Assembly: GCF_012034335.1 (NCBI RefSeq)
Contig: NZ_JAATHJ010000004.1
Span: forward strand, 1-64,000
DNA length: 64,000 bases
Reading direction: 5' to 3'
Origin: Alkalicoccus luteus
GTDB taxonomy: Bacteria > Bacillota > Bacilli > Bacillales > Salisediminibacteriaceae
The notes below the pieces were generated by a model, which saw nothing but the letters and a program-made list of their open reading frames with translations, had not been told where the DNA came from and did no database searches. Both the position numbers and the translations under genes were made by a program. This document shows, in pieces, positions 23,795 through 32,726 of the stretch; position 1 is the stretch's first letter, and each line of letters begins with the position of its first letter.

Positions 23795-26593
23795 TTACTT
23801 CTTTTCCGGCGGCTTGAAGGGAAGCCAGTTGCTTTCACCGAATAAACGCACCATGAGCGGAATGAACAGCGGCAGCATGACGAATGCATAGAGCAGCAGG
23901 CCGGTCAGCACGAGCGTGCCGATTTGCACGAGCGAAAGGACACCTGAAGGCATCATGGCACCGAACGTTCCTGCGAGTATGACGGCCGCGGAGAGAATGA
24001 CTGTACCGATCTTTGTCATAGCGTTTACGAGTGATTCCCGAACGTCCATCGTGCGCATGTTTTCCGTAAATCGTCCCATCAGGAAGATGGAATAGTCAAC
24101 GCCGAGCGCCATGAGCATAACGAAGCCGAAAAATGGCACGGCCCAGCTGATGCCCGGATATCCGAGAATGGTAATGAAAATAAATTCTGTCACGGCCATG
24201 GAAATAATATATGTTCCGATCAGTGATGCGAGAATGTAAACCGGCATGATAAACGAGCGGAGCATGATAATCAGCACGATAAATATACCGCTCAGCATGA
24301 TTAAAGCTGTTCTGTCAAAGTCCTGATCGGAGATGTCAGATAAGTCGGCGTTTACGGCAGGCAGCCCGCCGATGGAAAAAGTGACATCGTCCCAGTGGCT
24401 CAGTGCAGCCGCAGTCTGCTCATTTATCTCATCCGTAATCGCCATCGCTTCGGTGCTGTAAGGATCGACTGCGAGCACGATTTCCAGCACGGCGGCCTGA
24501 CGGTTCGGTGACAAAAATGCATCGATCAAGTCATCTGTACCGTCTTCATTCCACGTTTCCTCCGGGACGTAAAAGCCTTCCAGCGGATGAGCAGGCTGAG
24601 AGGCTATTTCATCCAGCAGGTCGTGCACCTCTTCCAGTCCTTCCCGGATGTCCTCTACACCTTCGGCAAGGTCACCAGCAGCCTCGCCGATTTCATCAAA
24701 TGCTTCAGTGGCTTCATCGAGCGCTTCAATTAACTCCGCCTGACCTTCCGCAAGCTCAGCCTGCCCGTCAGCTGTCTGCTCCAGACTCTGCTGCAGCTCT
24801 TCCTGACCGTCTGCGAGCGAATTTGTACCCTCAGCTGTTTCAGAGAGAGCTGCGGAAAGTTCAGCTAATCCGCCAGCACTTTCCGCCAGTAACCCAGCCG
24901 TTTGATCATCAAGTGCCGGATTCGCGGCGGCTTCTTCCAGTCCGGTCTGCACAGAGGAAAGCTCTCCGGCAATTTCCTGCTGAGCCTCCGCCAGGTCGGA
25001 AGCAGCTTCAGCTGCCTCCCCGGCGCCATCTGCCTGAGCCCGGATCCCGTCCTCTAATTCCACGGCGGCATCGGTCAGCTCAGAGGTGTCTTCGTCCGGC
25101 GTATCTGCAAGATCCTCCTCGAGTTCACGGAGTCCGTCTTCAATTTCCGTCAGGCCGTCATCTATTTCTTCCACGCCGTCGCGCAATTCACCTGCGAGCT
25201 CAGGGATCCGGAAATCCTCAATCCGCTCGCCGTCAGGTCTCGAAAAGCTGCGTACTTCTTCGACTCCCTCGAGCTGAGCAGCCTGCAGCGACACGTATTC
25301 GATAATTGGTATCCGGTCGGACTGATCCCATGCTTCCTCAGACTCAAGCACGATTTGAGCAGGGAAGGCAAAACCGGTGCCGAAACGTTCTCCTACAAGT
25401 TCAACAGCCTCAACCGATTCGTAGTCGCTGCTGATTTCATCAAGAGATTCAAACGACAGGCGCTGATCGTAAAAGAGGAAAGCGGGAACGAGCAGCACAA
25501 GCAGCAGCAAGGATGTCCAGCCAGGGCGGGCAATAGAAAAGACGCCGAGCCCTTTCCAGATTTTACTGTCAGTCGCATCCAGCGCCCGTTTGCTCGGCCA
25601 GAAGAGCTTTTCACCGAGCAGCAGCATCGCAGCTGGTACCCAGACACCGAGCGCAATCACGAGCAGCACGATTCCGACAGCTACACCGGAGGCCGACTGA
25701 TAGAGATCAAAATCAGCCAGGCCGATCGCGGCGAAGCCGATAAAGCCGGTAAGGGCGCTGGCGAACACAGTCGGTCCGACTGCCCGGTACGTGCGGATAA
25801 CCGCAGCTGTCCGGTCCGGTGAAACGGCAAGCTCCTCTTTGAAACGGTTCATGAGCAAAATGCAGTAATCCGTCCCAATCCCGAACAGGATGGCGACGAT
25901 AAAGATCTGAGTGAAGTTTGAAACAGGGAAATCGACGCCTTCAATCAGGAAGGAGACAATGGGAACGGTCATAATATACGTCGCGCCTACTGTCAGCAGC
26001 GGCACAAATGGAGCGACAATCGAACGAAACACGAGCAGCAGGATACTGATGACGAAAATGACCGTGATGATTTCAGTCGTCTGCAGCCCTTCTTCCGAGC
26101 TGATAATGACATCATCCTCGATGATAGGCGAGCCGCTGACGAGCGTCCGGATGCCGTCCGCTTCAACGGCTTCTTCAATATGACTGCGAACGGCCGGGAC
26201 ATCATTCAGCGTCATATCAATGGTCAGCACCGTCATCATCGTCGTGTTGTCATCGCTGCGCAGCGCATCACCCCCTTCCCCGTCAAAAGGAGTCGCCGTG
26301 TCTTCAATGGCGAAGCCGTTCAGCTCGTCAGGAAGCGATGCGAAAATCTGCTCTACTTCCTCTTCCTGCTCCGTTGTTATCCCGTCTTCATCGAAGTAAA
26401 CGACAAGTATTTCCTCTCCGGCAGCTGCTTCATTGCGTTCCAGGATGTCTGCCGTAACAGCGGTCGGATACGTATCCGGAATATCAAACTGGCCTCTTTC
26501 GCGTACAAGCTGGTCCAGATCCGGACTGACAACTGTAAGCCAGACCGCGACCACAGCCCAGATGAGCGGCAGTACATAAAAAAGTCGCTTCAT
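23795..26593 (-). CDS. MMPL/RND-family transporter with long extracytoplasmic coiled coil (YdgH-like)
   Basis: The 932-residue protein has the RND/MMPL plan: an N-terminal helix, an extracytoplasmic loop (about 35-180), a block of membrane helices (about 185-370, with GTDYCILLMNRFKEEL), a large second loop and a second helix block (about 765-920, with GVDYSIFLMGRFTENM). The second loop contains a roughly 230-residue low-complexity helical stretch of heptads such as EIDDGLTEIEDGLREL and ADGQAELAEGQAELIEAL, as in YdgH/YhgE-type proteins. Likely a proton-driven exporter of lipids or lipophilic compounds; the substrate is unknown. It is coupled by a 4-nt overlap to the MarR gene upstream, an arrangement like ydgG-ydgH of B. 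subtilis. Confidence 0.9.
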   Translation of the reverse strand: MKRLFYVLPLIWAVVAVWLTVVSPDLDQLVRERGQFDIPDTYPTAVTADILERNEAAAGEEILVVYFDEDGITTEQEEEVEQIFASLPDELNGFAIEDTATPFDGEGGDALRSDDNTTMMTVLTIDMTLNDVPAVRSHIEEAVEADGIRTLVSGSPIIEDDVIISSEEGLQTTEIITVIFVISILLLVFRSIVAPFVPLLTVGATYIMTVPIVSFLIEGVDFPVSNFTQIFIVAILFGIGTDYCILLMNRFKEELAVSPDRTAAVIRTYRAVGPTVFASALTGFIGFAAIGLADFDLYQSASGVAVGIVLLVIALGVWVPAAMLLLGEKLFWPSKRALDATDSKIWKGLGVFSIARPGWTSLLLLVLLVPAFLFYDQRLSFESLDEISSDYESVEAVELVGERFGTGFAFPAQIVLESEEAWDQSDRIPIIEYVSLQAAQLEGVEEVRSFSRPDGERIEDFRIPELAGELRDGVEEIDDGLTEIEDGLRELEEDLADTPDEDTSELTDAAVELEDGIRAQADGAGEAAEAASDLAEAQQEIAGELSSVQTGLEEAAANPALDDQTAGLLAESAGGLAELSAALSETAEGTNSLADGQEELQQSLEQTADGQAELAEGQAELIEALDEATEAFDEIGEAAGDLAEGVEDIREGLEEVHDLLDEIASQPAHPLEGFYVPEETWNEDGTDDLIDAFLSPNRQAAVLEIVLAVDPYSTEAMAITDEINEQTAAALSHWDDVTFSIGGLPAVNADLSDISDQDFDRTALIMLSGIFIVLIIMLRSFIMPVYILASLIGTYIISMAVTEFIFITILGYPGISWAVPFFGFVMLMALGVDYSIFLMGRFTENMRTMDVRESLVNAMTKIGTVILSAAVILAGTFGAMMPSGVLSLVQIGTLVLTGLLLYAFVMLPLFIPLMVRLFGESNWLPFKPPEKK

Positions 26594-27033
26594 GACAGTT
26601 CCTCCTTGAGCATGCGGTTTAATTTGCTGTAAACGCGCAGGAAGACTTCCAATTCGTGTTCATCGAGCTTGGAAAAATAAGGCGCGGTAAAGGCGATAAT
26701 GGTCTTCATCCCTTCTGACAGCGCTTCTTCACCGACAGGGGTAAGGGCAATCAAAACGCTGCGGCGATCGCTGCTCTGGACGGTCCGCGTCACAAAATTC
26801 CGCTCCTCCAGACGTGCTACCTTTGCGGTGACGGCACTTTTATGTACATCTGTTTCTGCAGCGACCTGCTTGGCGGTCATCGGTCCTTTCTCATGAAGGA
26901 CACGCAGGATACCGAACTGCTCCAGAGAGAGAGGCATCGCCTGATTGACAAGCTCACGGTCGAGCCGGGTCGTCGCAAATAAGTATACGTTGGCATATTC
27001 TTCTATAAGCTGGTGCAGTTTTGTTTCATTCAT
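26590..27033 (-). CDS. MarR-family regulator of the MMPL transporter
   Basis: The 147-residue protein has the winged helix-turn-helix of MarR regulators (about 55-105: GPMTAKQVAAETDVHKSAVTAKVARLEERNFVTR, then the wing SSDRRSVLIALTPVGEE). I chose the ATG at 27033, with GGAGG 9 nt upstream on the minus strand, over a TTG seven codons earlier. An inverted repeat lies just upstream, so it probably represses its own operon. It is the first gene of a two-gene operon with the MMPL transporter. Confidence 0.92.
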   Translation of the reverse strand: MNETKLHQLIEEYANVYLFATTRLDRELVNQAMPLSLEQFGILRVLHEKGPMTAKQVAAETDVHKSAVTAKVARLEERNFVTRTVQSSDRRSVLIALTPVGEEALSEGMKTIIAFTAPYFSKLDEHELEVFLRVYSKLNRMLKEELS

Positions 27034-27062
27034 CGTTGTACCTCCAGTCAGCAATATGTAAG

Positions 27063-27081
27063 TAGTTTACCCTGTAAACTA
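27063..27081. promoter_or_regulatory. Probable MarR operator
   Basis: TAGTTTAC (27063-27070) and GTAAACTA (27074-27081) form a perfect 8-bp inverted repeat with a CCT spacer, 30 nt before the regulator's start codon. Size and place fit a MarR autorepression site; AT-rich TTTAC/GTAAA half-sites are common for this family. Confidence 0.7.
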
Positions 27082-27093
27082 AAAAGGAGCAAT

Positions 27094-27125
27094 AAAAAAA
27101 CCTCTCCATGATTAGTATAGAGAGG
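27094..27125 (-). terminator. Terminator after yslB (minus strand)
   Basis: On the minus strand CCTCTC pairs with GAGAGG (27101-27106 with 27120-27125) across a 13-nt loop and is followed by seven T. It separates yslB from the downstream MarR operon. Confidence 0.8.
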
Positions 27126-27136
27126 GTGGAGTGAAA

Positions 27137-27562
27137 TCAGTCATCGCTGCCGGGAGCGGTAGGATCCTTTTTATCCCATTTCACCGTGACATGAAACGTC
27201 ACCGGCTTTTTCTTTTTAATTTCATAGTTGGCTTCAGCAAGAAGTCCTTTTTCCAGCTCGGTTATTTGAGCAAGAAAACCGGTCTCCAGTGAATACGGCC
27301 GCTTTGGCTCGTAGCTGCTGGTCGTCACTTCGTAAATACGCTCAGCACGCTTTTCTTTAATGAGGCGGAGGTTTCCCCACTGCGCCGTACGAAACCATCG
27401 GACAAGCGCTTCTTCATCCGTCGTTTTTTTCTCGCGGGCAAGGCTTTTCCCGGCCCAGTATAATATGACTTCTTCATCTTCACCGAGAATAATCGGAAGG
27501 AGCTCGTGCCGCATGACATCATAGCCCGCTGCTGTTTCTGCTTGCTGCTGTTCTTCAGACAT
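27137..27562 (-). CDS. yslB: YslB family protein (DUF2507)
   Basis: The 141-residue protein has the features of YslB: GYDVMRHELLPIILGEDEEVILYWAGKSLAR, then WGNLRLIKEKRAERIYEVTTS and a C-terminal KKKPVTFHVTVKWDKKD. In B. subtilis yslB lies between lysC and sdhC, also reversed, which agrees. The family shares a fold with heme-binding or 4-vinyl reductase-like domains, but the role is unknown. I chose the ATG at 27562 (MSEEQQQ) with AGAAGGA upstream; an ATG three codons earlier is too close to that site. Confidence 0.88.
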   Translation of the reverse strand: MSEEQQQAETAAGYDVMRHELLPIILGEDEEVILYWAGKSLAREKKTTDEEALVRWFRTAQWGNLRLIKEKRAERIYEVTTSSYEPKRPYSLETGFLAQITELEKGLLAEANYEIKKKKPVTFHVTVKWDKKDPTAPGSDD

Positions 27563-27729
27563 GTATCTCATTCCTTCTCTGCTGATTAAGTATGCTTTCA
27601 GTCTATCACATTTCGAAAAGGGAAGGTACGGGAGCATGGAACAGGTGCTGTAAAACAGCATAGAAGATTATGGGAGAACGTGATATACTAAGGCGCGATA
27701 TGATTTGACTGGAAAGCCGGGTGTTTTGT

Positions 27730-29079
27730 ATGAAGCTGGGCATGACGAAATTTCTCACGCCTTTTCGCGTTATTGTAATCTCTTATGTGGCAGCGATGTT
27801 TGTCATCAGCCTGCTGCTGTTTCTGCCATTCTCCACTCAGGATGGCATCTCCATTACATATGATGAAGCACTGTTTACCGCTGTGAGCGCCGTCAGTGTT
27901 ACGGGCTTAACGGTCGTAAACGTGTCAGAAACCTACAGCTGGGCAGGTATTCTCTTTCTGGCGCTCGGTATTCAGCTTGGCGGAATCGGTGTCATGACGC
28001 TCGGAACGTTCGTATGGATGGTGCTGGGCCGTAAAATTCCGCTGTCGCAGCGGATGCTGATTATGGTTGACCAAAACCAGATTTCGTTTTCCGGACTCGT
28101 GCGGCTCATGAGGGGCATACTGCTGGCAGCCCTCGTCATTCAGCTGATCGGGGCTACTATACTTGGTACGTACTATTTAAACTACTTTGATACGACATTT
28201 GAAGCGTACTATCAGGGTGCTTTTTCTGCGATGACAGCCTTTACAAACGCAGGCTTTGACATAACGGGGCAGTCGCTTGTACCGTTCGTCGATGATTATT
28301 TCGTTCAGCTCGTCCACATGCTGCTTATTTTTGCCGGTGCGATCGGGTTTCCGGTGCTGCTGGAGCTGCGCGAGTATTTCTCGCCGAAAAATCCAAACTT
28401 CCGCTTCAGTCTTTTCACGAAAATTGCCACGTCAACGTATTTCATTGTTTTTGGGATCGGTGTAGCAATGCTGTGGATCTTCGAGCGGAACGCTTTTTAT
28501 GACGGAATGCCGTGGCACTCCCAGCTGTTTTTCTCGCTGTTTAACTCTGCCACAGCGAGAAGCGGCGGTCTGTCCACGATGGACATGAATGAACTGACGC
28601 TTGCGAGCCTGCTTCTGATGTCCGGTCTTATGATCATCGGCGCGAGCCCCTCCAGCGTGGGGGGAGGGATCCGGACGACGACGCTTGCCGTCATGTTTCT
28701 GACAATTCGCAGCTTCGCCCTCGGACGTGATGACGTGAAAGTATTCGGACGCGAAATTCACGCGGAGGATAAACAGAAGGCCTTTATCGTCCTTTCGGTG
28801 TTTGCAGTCGGACTGTTCGGTGCGATCATGATGATCGCCGCCTTCGAAGGAACCGGAGAATTTGTACTGATGGCGATTTTATTTGAAGCAAGCTCCGCCT
28901 TCGGGACCTCCGGACTGTCGATGGGCATCACACCGGACCTGTCATTTCCGAGTCAGGTCGTGCTGATGATTCTCATGCTAGTGGGGCGGGTCGGACTCGT
29001 AGCCTTTCTCTTCTCGATCCGGGCGCAGGAAAAGAAAACGACGTATAAACATCCTACCGAGCGTATTATTATCGGATAA
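27730..29079 (+). CDS. TrkH/KtrB-type potassium channel subunit
   Basis: The roughly 449-residue membrane protein has four M1-P-M2 repeats. The selectivity-filter glycines can be seen in each pore loop: VSVTGLTVVN, FTNAGFDITG, TARSGGLSTMD and FGTSGLSMGI. Length and pattern fit KtrB/KtrD, which works with a cytoplasmic KtrA/KtrC ring; no such partner lies nearby, as for B. subtilis ktrD. The start is uncertain: ATG 27730 is used, but a GTG at 27721 is in frame and the ribosome site is weak. The gene is an addition between yslB and sdhC. Confidence 0.92.
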   Translation: MKLGMTKFLTPFRVIVISYVAAMFVISLLLFLPFSTQDGISITYDEALFTAVSAVSVTGLTVVNVSETYSWAGILFLALGIQLGGIGVMTLGTFVWMVLGRKIPLSQRMLIMVDQNQISFSGLVRLMRGILLAALVIQLIGATILGTYYLNYFDTTFEAYYQGAFSAMTAFTNAGFDITGQSLVPFVDDYFVQLVHMLLIFAGAIGFPVLLELREYFSPKNPNFRFSLFTKIATSTYFIVFGIGVAMLWIFERNAFYDGMPWHSQLFFSLFNSATARSGGLSTMDMNELTLASLLLMSGLMIIGASPSSVGGGIRTTTLAVMFLTIRSFALGRDDVKVFGREIHAEDKQKAFIVLSVFAVGLFGAIMMIAAFEGTGEFVLMAILFEASSAFGTSGLSMGITPDLSFPSQVVLMILMLVGRVGLVAFLFSIRAQEKKTTYKHPTERIIIG

Positions 29080-29120
29080 AAAGGTATTGCAAAAAAGCAG
29101 CGTGTGCATCGCTGCACAGT

Positions 29121-29156
29121 ACCGGAAGGAGCTCGCCTCCTTCCGGTCTTATTTTT
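29121..29156 (+). terminator. Terminator after the potassium channel gene
   Basis: ACCGGAAGGA (29121-29130) pairs with TCCTTCCGGT (29138-29147), a 7-nt loop, followed by CTTATTTTT. Confidence 0.85.
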
Positions 29157-29246
29157 CGCGTATACGCCTGATCTCTGCATGATTCGACAAAATCAACGTC
29201 CGTTCAGGGACGTTCAGCTCGATTTGGATATATTTTGAGAAAACCC

Positions 29247-29274
29247 TTAAACCGTGTCGAAATTGTGGTACAAT
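29247..29274 (+). promoter_or_regulatory. Possible distal promoter of sdhCAB
   Basis: TACAAT (29269-29274) with a weak -35 (TTAAAC, 16-nt spacing) lies about 220 nt before sdhC. A small hairpin AACGTCC/GGACGTT lies at about 29192-29210 and a 14-nt palindrome GAAAAACGTTTTTC at 29307-29320. The gap 29157-29492 otherwise has no gene apart from the doubtful small frame at 29440. Confidence 0.35.
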
Positions 29275-29347
29275 TTTATACGTTACATACGGAACGGCTG
29301 AATACGGAAAAACGTTTTTCTCTAAAAGCTTCTGTGAATCCGCTTTC

Positions 29348-29376
29348 TTGACTATGGCGCGAGCCGGGAGTAAAAT
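29348..29376 (+). promoter_or_regulatory. Proximal SigA-type promoter of sdhCAB
   Basis: TTGACT (29348-29353), a 17-nt spacer and TAAAAT (29371-29376) give a good match. The start would be near 29383, with a leader of about 110 nt before sdhC. Confidence 0.7.
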
Positions 29377-29439
29377 GAAAATTGTCAAAAACCTTCTGAC
29401 ACCTTGGGGCGGCAAGACATCACGAGCTAAAGGAGGACA

Positions 29440-29580
29440 ATGGACTTATCCGACTTCATCGTTCGAAATCATCGTTTTAGGGGGAAAGACAGATGTCATC
29501 TAACCGTGAGTTTTTGTACCGCAGACTTCATTCTCTGCTTGGAGTGGTGGCCATCGGGGCCTTCCTGGTCGTTCATCTGA
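29440..29580 (+). CDS. Possible 46-residue upstream frame overlapping sdhC
   Basis: AAAGGAGG (29429-29436) is the strongest ribosome site in the sdh leader, yet it stands 57 nt before sdhC. It is followed after only 3 nt by ATG 29440, which opens a 46-codon frame ending at 29580, out of frame inside sdhC. The spacing is shorter than usual and the peptide has no recognisable features. It could be a regulatory upstream frame, a standby ribosome site, or chance. Confidence 0.25.
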   Translation: MDLSDFIVRNHRFRGKDRCHLTVSFCTADFILCLEWWPSGPSWSFI

Positions 29581-30107
29581 CAGTCAACTGGTTTGCTGTC
29601 CGCGGAGAGCAGGAATACAACCAGGCAGCAGCGTTCATGGAGTCGCTGCCATTTCGCTACGCACTCGAAATCTTTATTATTTTTCTTCCACTGATCTTCC
29701 ACGCTGTCTACGGACTTTACATCGCATTTCAAGCCCGTAACAACACTTCCCGGTTCAGCTATTTCCGCAACTGGATGTTCCGCCTGCAGCGGATCTCAGG
29801 TGTTCTTGTTCTCATATTTGTCACCTGGCACGTCTGGGAGACACGGATCGCAGCTGCATTCGGCGCAGAAGTAAACTTTCAGATGATGGAAGAGATTGTA
29901 GCCAACCCAATCGCACTTATCGCATACATTATCGGTATCACAGCGACAACGTTCCATTTCGCGAACGGTCTGTGGTCATTCGCAGTAACCTGGGGGATTA
30001 CGGTAACACCGAGATCCCAGCAGATTTCGACGTATGTGACAGCCGGTGTATTCCTTGCTCTCACATTTGTTGGAATCCGATCCATCCTGGCATTCGTAGG
30101 GGTATAG
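29493..30107 (+). CDS. sdhC: Succinate dehydrogenase cytochrome b558 subunit
   Basis: The 204-residue membrane anchor has five predicted helices and the histidines expected to hold two b hemes (LVVHLTVNWF, IFHAVYGLY, VTWHVWETR, TFHFANGLW). It ties SdhAB to the membrane and passes electrons to menaquinone. The start ATG 29493 follows GGGGGAAAGACAG. It is the first gene of sdhCAB; the leader is long enough to allow post-transcriptional control. Confidence 0.96.
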   Translation: MSSNREFLYRRLHSLLGVVAIGAFLVVHLTVNWFAVRGEQEYNQAAAFMESLPFRYALEIFIIFLPLIFHAVYGLYIAFQARNNTSRFSYFRNWMFRLQRISGVLVLIFVTWHVWETRIAAAFGAEVNFQMMEEIVANPIALIAYIIGITATTFHFANGLWSFAVTWGITVTPRSQQISTYVTAGVFLALTFVGIRSILAFVGV

Positions 30108-30130
30108 CATAAAAGAAGGAGTGACCAACT

Positions 30131-31903
30131 ATGAGTAAAGGCGATATTATTGTTGTCGGCGGCGGCCTCGCCGGTTTAATGGCAACAATCAAAGCTGCCG
30201 AAAAAGGCAAGCACGTTAAATTATTTTCAATTGTTCCTGTAAAGCGTTCCCACTCCGTGTGTGCACAGGGCGGCATCAACGGCGCTCTTAATACAATGGG
30301 AGAAGGGGACTCGACGTGGGAGCATTTCGATGATTCCGTATACGGCGGGGACTTCCTTGCCAATCAGCCTCCGGTTAAAGCGATGGCAGATGCTGCACCA
30401 GGCATCATTCATCTGCTGGACCGAATGGGCGTTATGTTTAACCGTACGCCGGAAGGGCTTCTCTCCCTGCGCCGCTTCGGCGGGACGCAGCATCACCGTA
30501 CTGCCTATGCTGGTGCGACGACCGGTCAGCAGCTGCTTTATGCTCTCGATGAGCAAGTGCGGCGCCACGAAGCAAACGGGCTCGTAACGAAGTATGAAGG
30601 ATGGGAGTTCCTTCATGCGGTGCTGGATGACGATGGAGCCTGCCGCGGAATTACGGCGCAGAACCTCAACACGTCCGACATTGAATCATTCCGCTCAGAT
30701 GCGGTTATTATGGCGACCGGCGGACCTGGTATCGTATTCGGCAAGTCAACGAACTCGATGATCAACACCGGCTATGCGGCGGCGGCTGTTTACGAGCAGG
30801 GCGTCTACTATGCAAACGGTGAATTTATTCAGATTCATCCGACAGCTATTCCTGGTGACGACAAGCTCCGTCTCATGAGTGAGTCTGCGCGCGGGGAAGG
30901 CGGACGCGTCTGGACGTACGACGAAGACGGCAAGCCTTGGTACTTCCTTGAAGAAAAGTATCCAGCTTACGGAAACCTTGTTCCGCGAGATATTGCGACG
31001 CGTGAAATTTTCCACGTCTGCGTGGACTTGAAGCGCGGCATCAACGGTGAAAACATGGTATATCTGGACCTTTCCCATAAAGATCCGAAAGAGCTTGACA
31101 TCAAGCTCGGCGGCATCATGGAAATTTACGAGAAGTTCATGGGCGATGACCCTCGCAAAGTACCGATGAAGATCTTCCCGGCGGTGCACTATTCCATGGG
31201 CGGACTCTGGGTTGACTACGACCAGATGACAAATATCCCAGGCCTGTTTGCTGCAGGTGAAGTAGATTACTCGATTCACGGCGCTAACCGCCTCGGAGCA
31301 AACTCTCTTCTGTCATCCATCTACGGCGGTATGGTGGCAGGTCCGAACGCTGCCAAATATATCGACGAGCTGGAAACGTCTGCCGATGACCTCCCTGATT
31401 CTGTTTATGAGCACCAGGTGAACGAAGACAAAGCGTTCTTCGATCAGATCCTGAACATGAACGGCTCGGAAAATGCGTTTGAAATCCATCAGGAGCTCGG
31501 CCAGCTAATGACGGAAAACGTCACGGTTGTGCGTGAGAATAAAAAGCTCAAGGAAACAGATGAAAAAATTCAGGCACTCCTGGAGCGCTTTGATAACATC
31601 AACCTTGCAGATACGGCGAAATGGACCAACCAGAGTGCCATGTTTGTCCGTCAGCTGAAGTCGATGCTGAACCTGGCCCGCGTAATCACGATCGGTGCTT
31701 ACAACCGTAACGAAAGCCGCGGCGCCCACTATAAGCCGGAATTCCCGGAACGTAACGACGAAGACTGGCTCAAGACAACGAAAGCGAAGTATAATCCGGA
31801 CACGAAAGATCCGGAGTTCGAATATGAAGAAGTCGATACCTCGCTGATTAAGCCGCGTAAGCGCGACTATACTTCTAAGAAGAAAGCCGGTGAAAAAGTA
31901 TGA
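30131..31903 (+). CDS. sdhA: Succinate dehydrogenase flavoprotein subunit
   Basis: The 590-residue catalytic subunit oxidises succinate to fumarate. The N-terminal dinucleotide-binding motif is VVGGGLAGLMATIKAAEKG. The histidine for covalent FAD is in KRSHSVCAQGGINGA, and active-site segments FGGTQHHRTAYAGATTGQQ, QIHPTAIPGDDKLRLMSESARGEGG and GANRLGANSLL are present. It is 23 nt after sdhC and overlaps sdhB by 4 nt. Confidence 0.98.
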   Translation: MSKGDIIVVGGGLAGLMATIKAAEKGKHVKLFSIVPVKRSHSVCAQGGINGALNTMGEGDSTWEHFDDSVYGGDFLANQPPVKAMADAAPGIIHLLDRMGVMFNRTPEGLLSLRRFGGTQHHRTAYAGATTGQQLLYALDEQVRRHEANGLVTKYEGWEFLHAVLDDDGACRGITAQNLNTSDIESFRSDAVIMATGGPGIVFGKSTNSMINTGYAAAAVYEQGVYYANGEFIQIHPTAIPGDDKLRLMSESARGEGGRVWTYDEDGKPWYFLEEKYPAYGNLVPRDIATREIFHVCVDLKRGINGENMVYLDLSHKDPKELDIKLGGIMEIYEKFMGDDPRKVPMKIFPAVHYSMGGLWVDYDQMTNIPGLFAAGEVDYSIHGANRLGANSLLSSIYGGMVAGPNAAKYIDELETSADDLPDSVYEHQVNEDKAFFDQILNMNGSENAFEIHQELGQLMTENVTVVRENKKLKETDEKIQALLERFDNINLADTAKWTNQSAMFVRQLKSMLNLARVITIGAYNRNESRGAHYKPEFPERNDEDWLKTTKAKYNPDTKDPEFEYEEVDTSLIKPRKRDYTSKKKAGEKV

Positions 31904-32676
31904 GCACAGAAACAGCCTCAAAAACAATTGAGCTGATCATCGTCCGGCAGGAAGACCCGGACAGTAAACCGTTCGAAGAGAAGTTTTCGATTCCTTACCG
32001 TTCGAACATGAACGTGATCTCTGCGCTGATGGAGATACGCCGCAACCCGGTAAACGCAGATGGCGAAGACACGACTCCGGTCGCATGGGATGCAAGCTGT
32101 CTTGAAGAGGTTTGCGGAGCCTGTTCAATGGTTATCAACGGCAAGCCCCGGCAGTCCTGTACGGCGTTGATCGATAAGCTCGAACAGCCGATTCGGCTGG
32201 AGCCAATGAGCACGTTCCCGGTCATGCGTGACCTGACAGTAGACCGTTCCCGTATGTTTGACTCGCTCAAGCGTGTAAAAGCATGGGTGCCGATTGATGG
32301 TACGTACGATCTCGGGCCAGGACCGCGTATGCCGGAAGCGAAGCGCCAGTGGGCGTACGAGCTTTCCAAGTGCATGTCGTGCGGCGTCTGCCTCCAGGCA
32401 TGCCCGAACGTAAACGACAAGTCCGAGTTTATCGGACCGGCAGCGCTGTCTCAGGTTCGTCTCTTTAACGCTCATCCGACAGGTGCCATGCACAAGGCGG
32501 AGCGTCTGCAGACGATTATGGACGGCGACGGCGGACTCGCAAACTGCGGAAACTCGCAAAACTGCGTGGAAGCCTGCCCGAAAGAAATTCCGTTGACAAC
32601 GTCTATCGCTGCACTAAACCGCGCGACGACGCTGCAGTCATTTAAGAACTTTTTCGGATCTGACAACACAGCGTGA
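31900..32676 (+). CDS. sdhB: Succinate dehydrogenase iron-sulfur subunit
   Basis: The 258-residue protein has an N-terminal 2Fe-2S ferredoxin domain (CLEEVCGACSMVINGKPRQSC) and a C-terminal domain with the 4Fe-4S cluster motif CMSCGVCLQACP and further cysteines (NCGNSQNCVEACP) for the 3Fe-4S cluster. It relays electrons from SdhA to the b hemes of SdhC. The ATG at 31900 overlaps the sdhA stop codon, and a strong terminator follows the gene. Confidence 0.98.
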   Translation: MSTETASKTIELIIVRQEDPDSKPFEEKFSIPYRSNMNVISALMEIRRNPVNADGEDTTPVAWDASCLEEVCGACSMVINGKPRQSCTALIDKLEQPIRLEPMSTFPVMRDLTVDRSRMFDSLKRVKAWVPIDGTYDLGPGPRMPEAKRQWAYELSKCMSCGVCLQACPNVNDKSEFIGPAALSQVRLFNAHPTGAMHKAERLQTIMDGDGGLANCGNSQNCVEACPKEIPLTTSIAALNRATTLQSFKNFFGSDNTA

Positions 32677-32682
32677 TAACAA

Positions 32683-32718
32683 AAGGTGCAACCGGATTTC
32701 CGGCTCTGCACCTTCTTT
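32683..32718 (+). terminator. Terminator after sdhB
   Basis: AAGGTGCA (32683-32690) pairs with TGCACCTT (32707-32714), with an inner CCGG/CCGG extension, followed by CTTT. Confidence 0.82.
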
Positions 32719-32726
32719 ACCACCGA

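Noticed and set aside
24508-25305. Open frame of 265 codons on the plus strand opposite the MMPL gene
   Set aside because: It lies wholly within the reverse MMPL gene, is rich in Pro/Arg/Gln as expected from the complement of repetitive Glu/Ala codons, and has no ribosome site or known domain.
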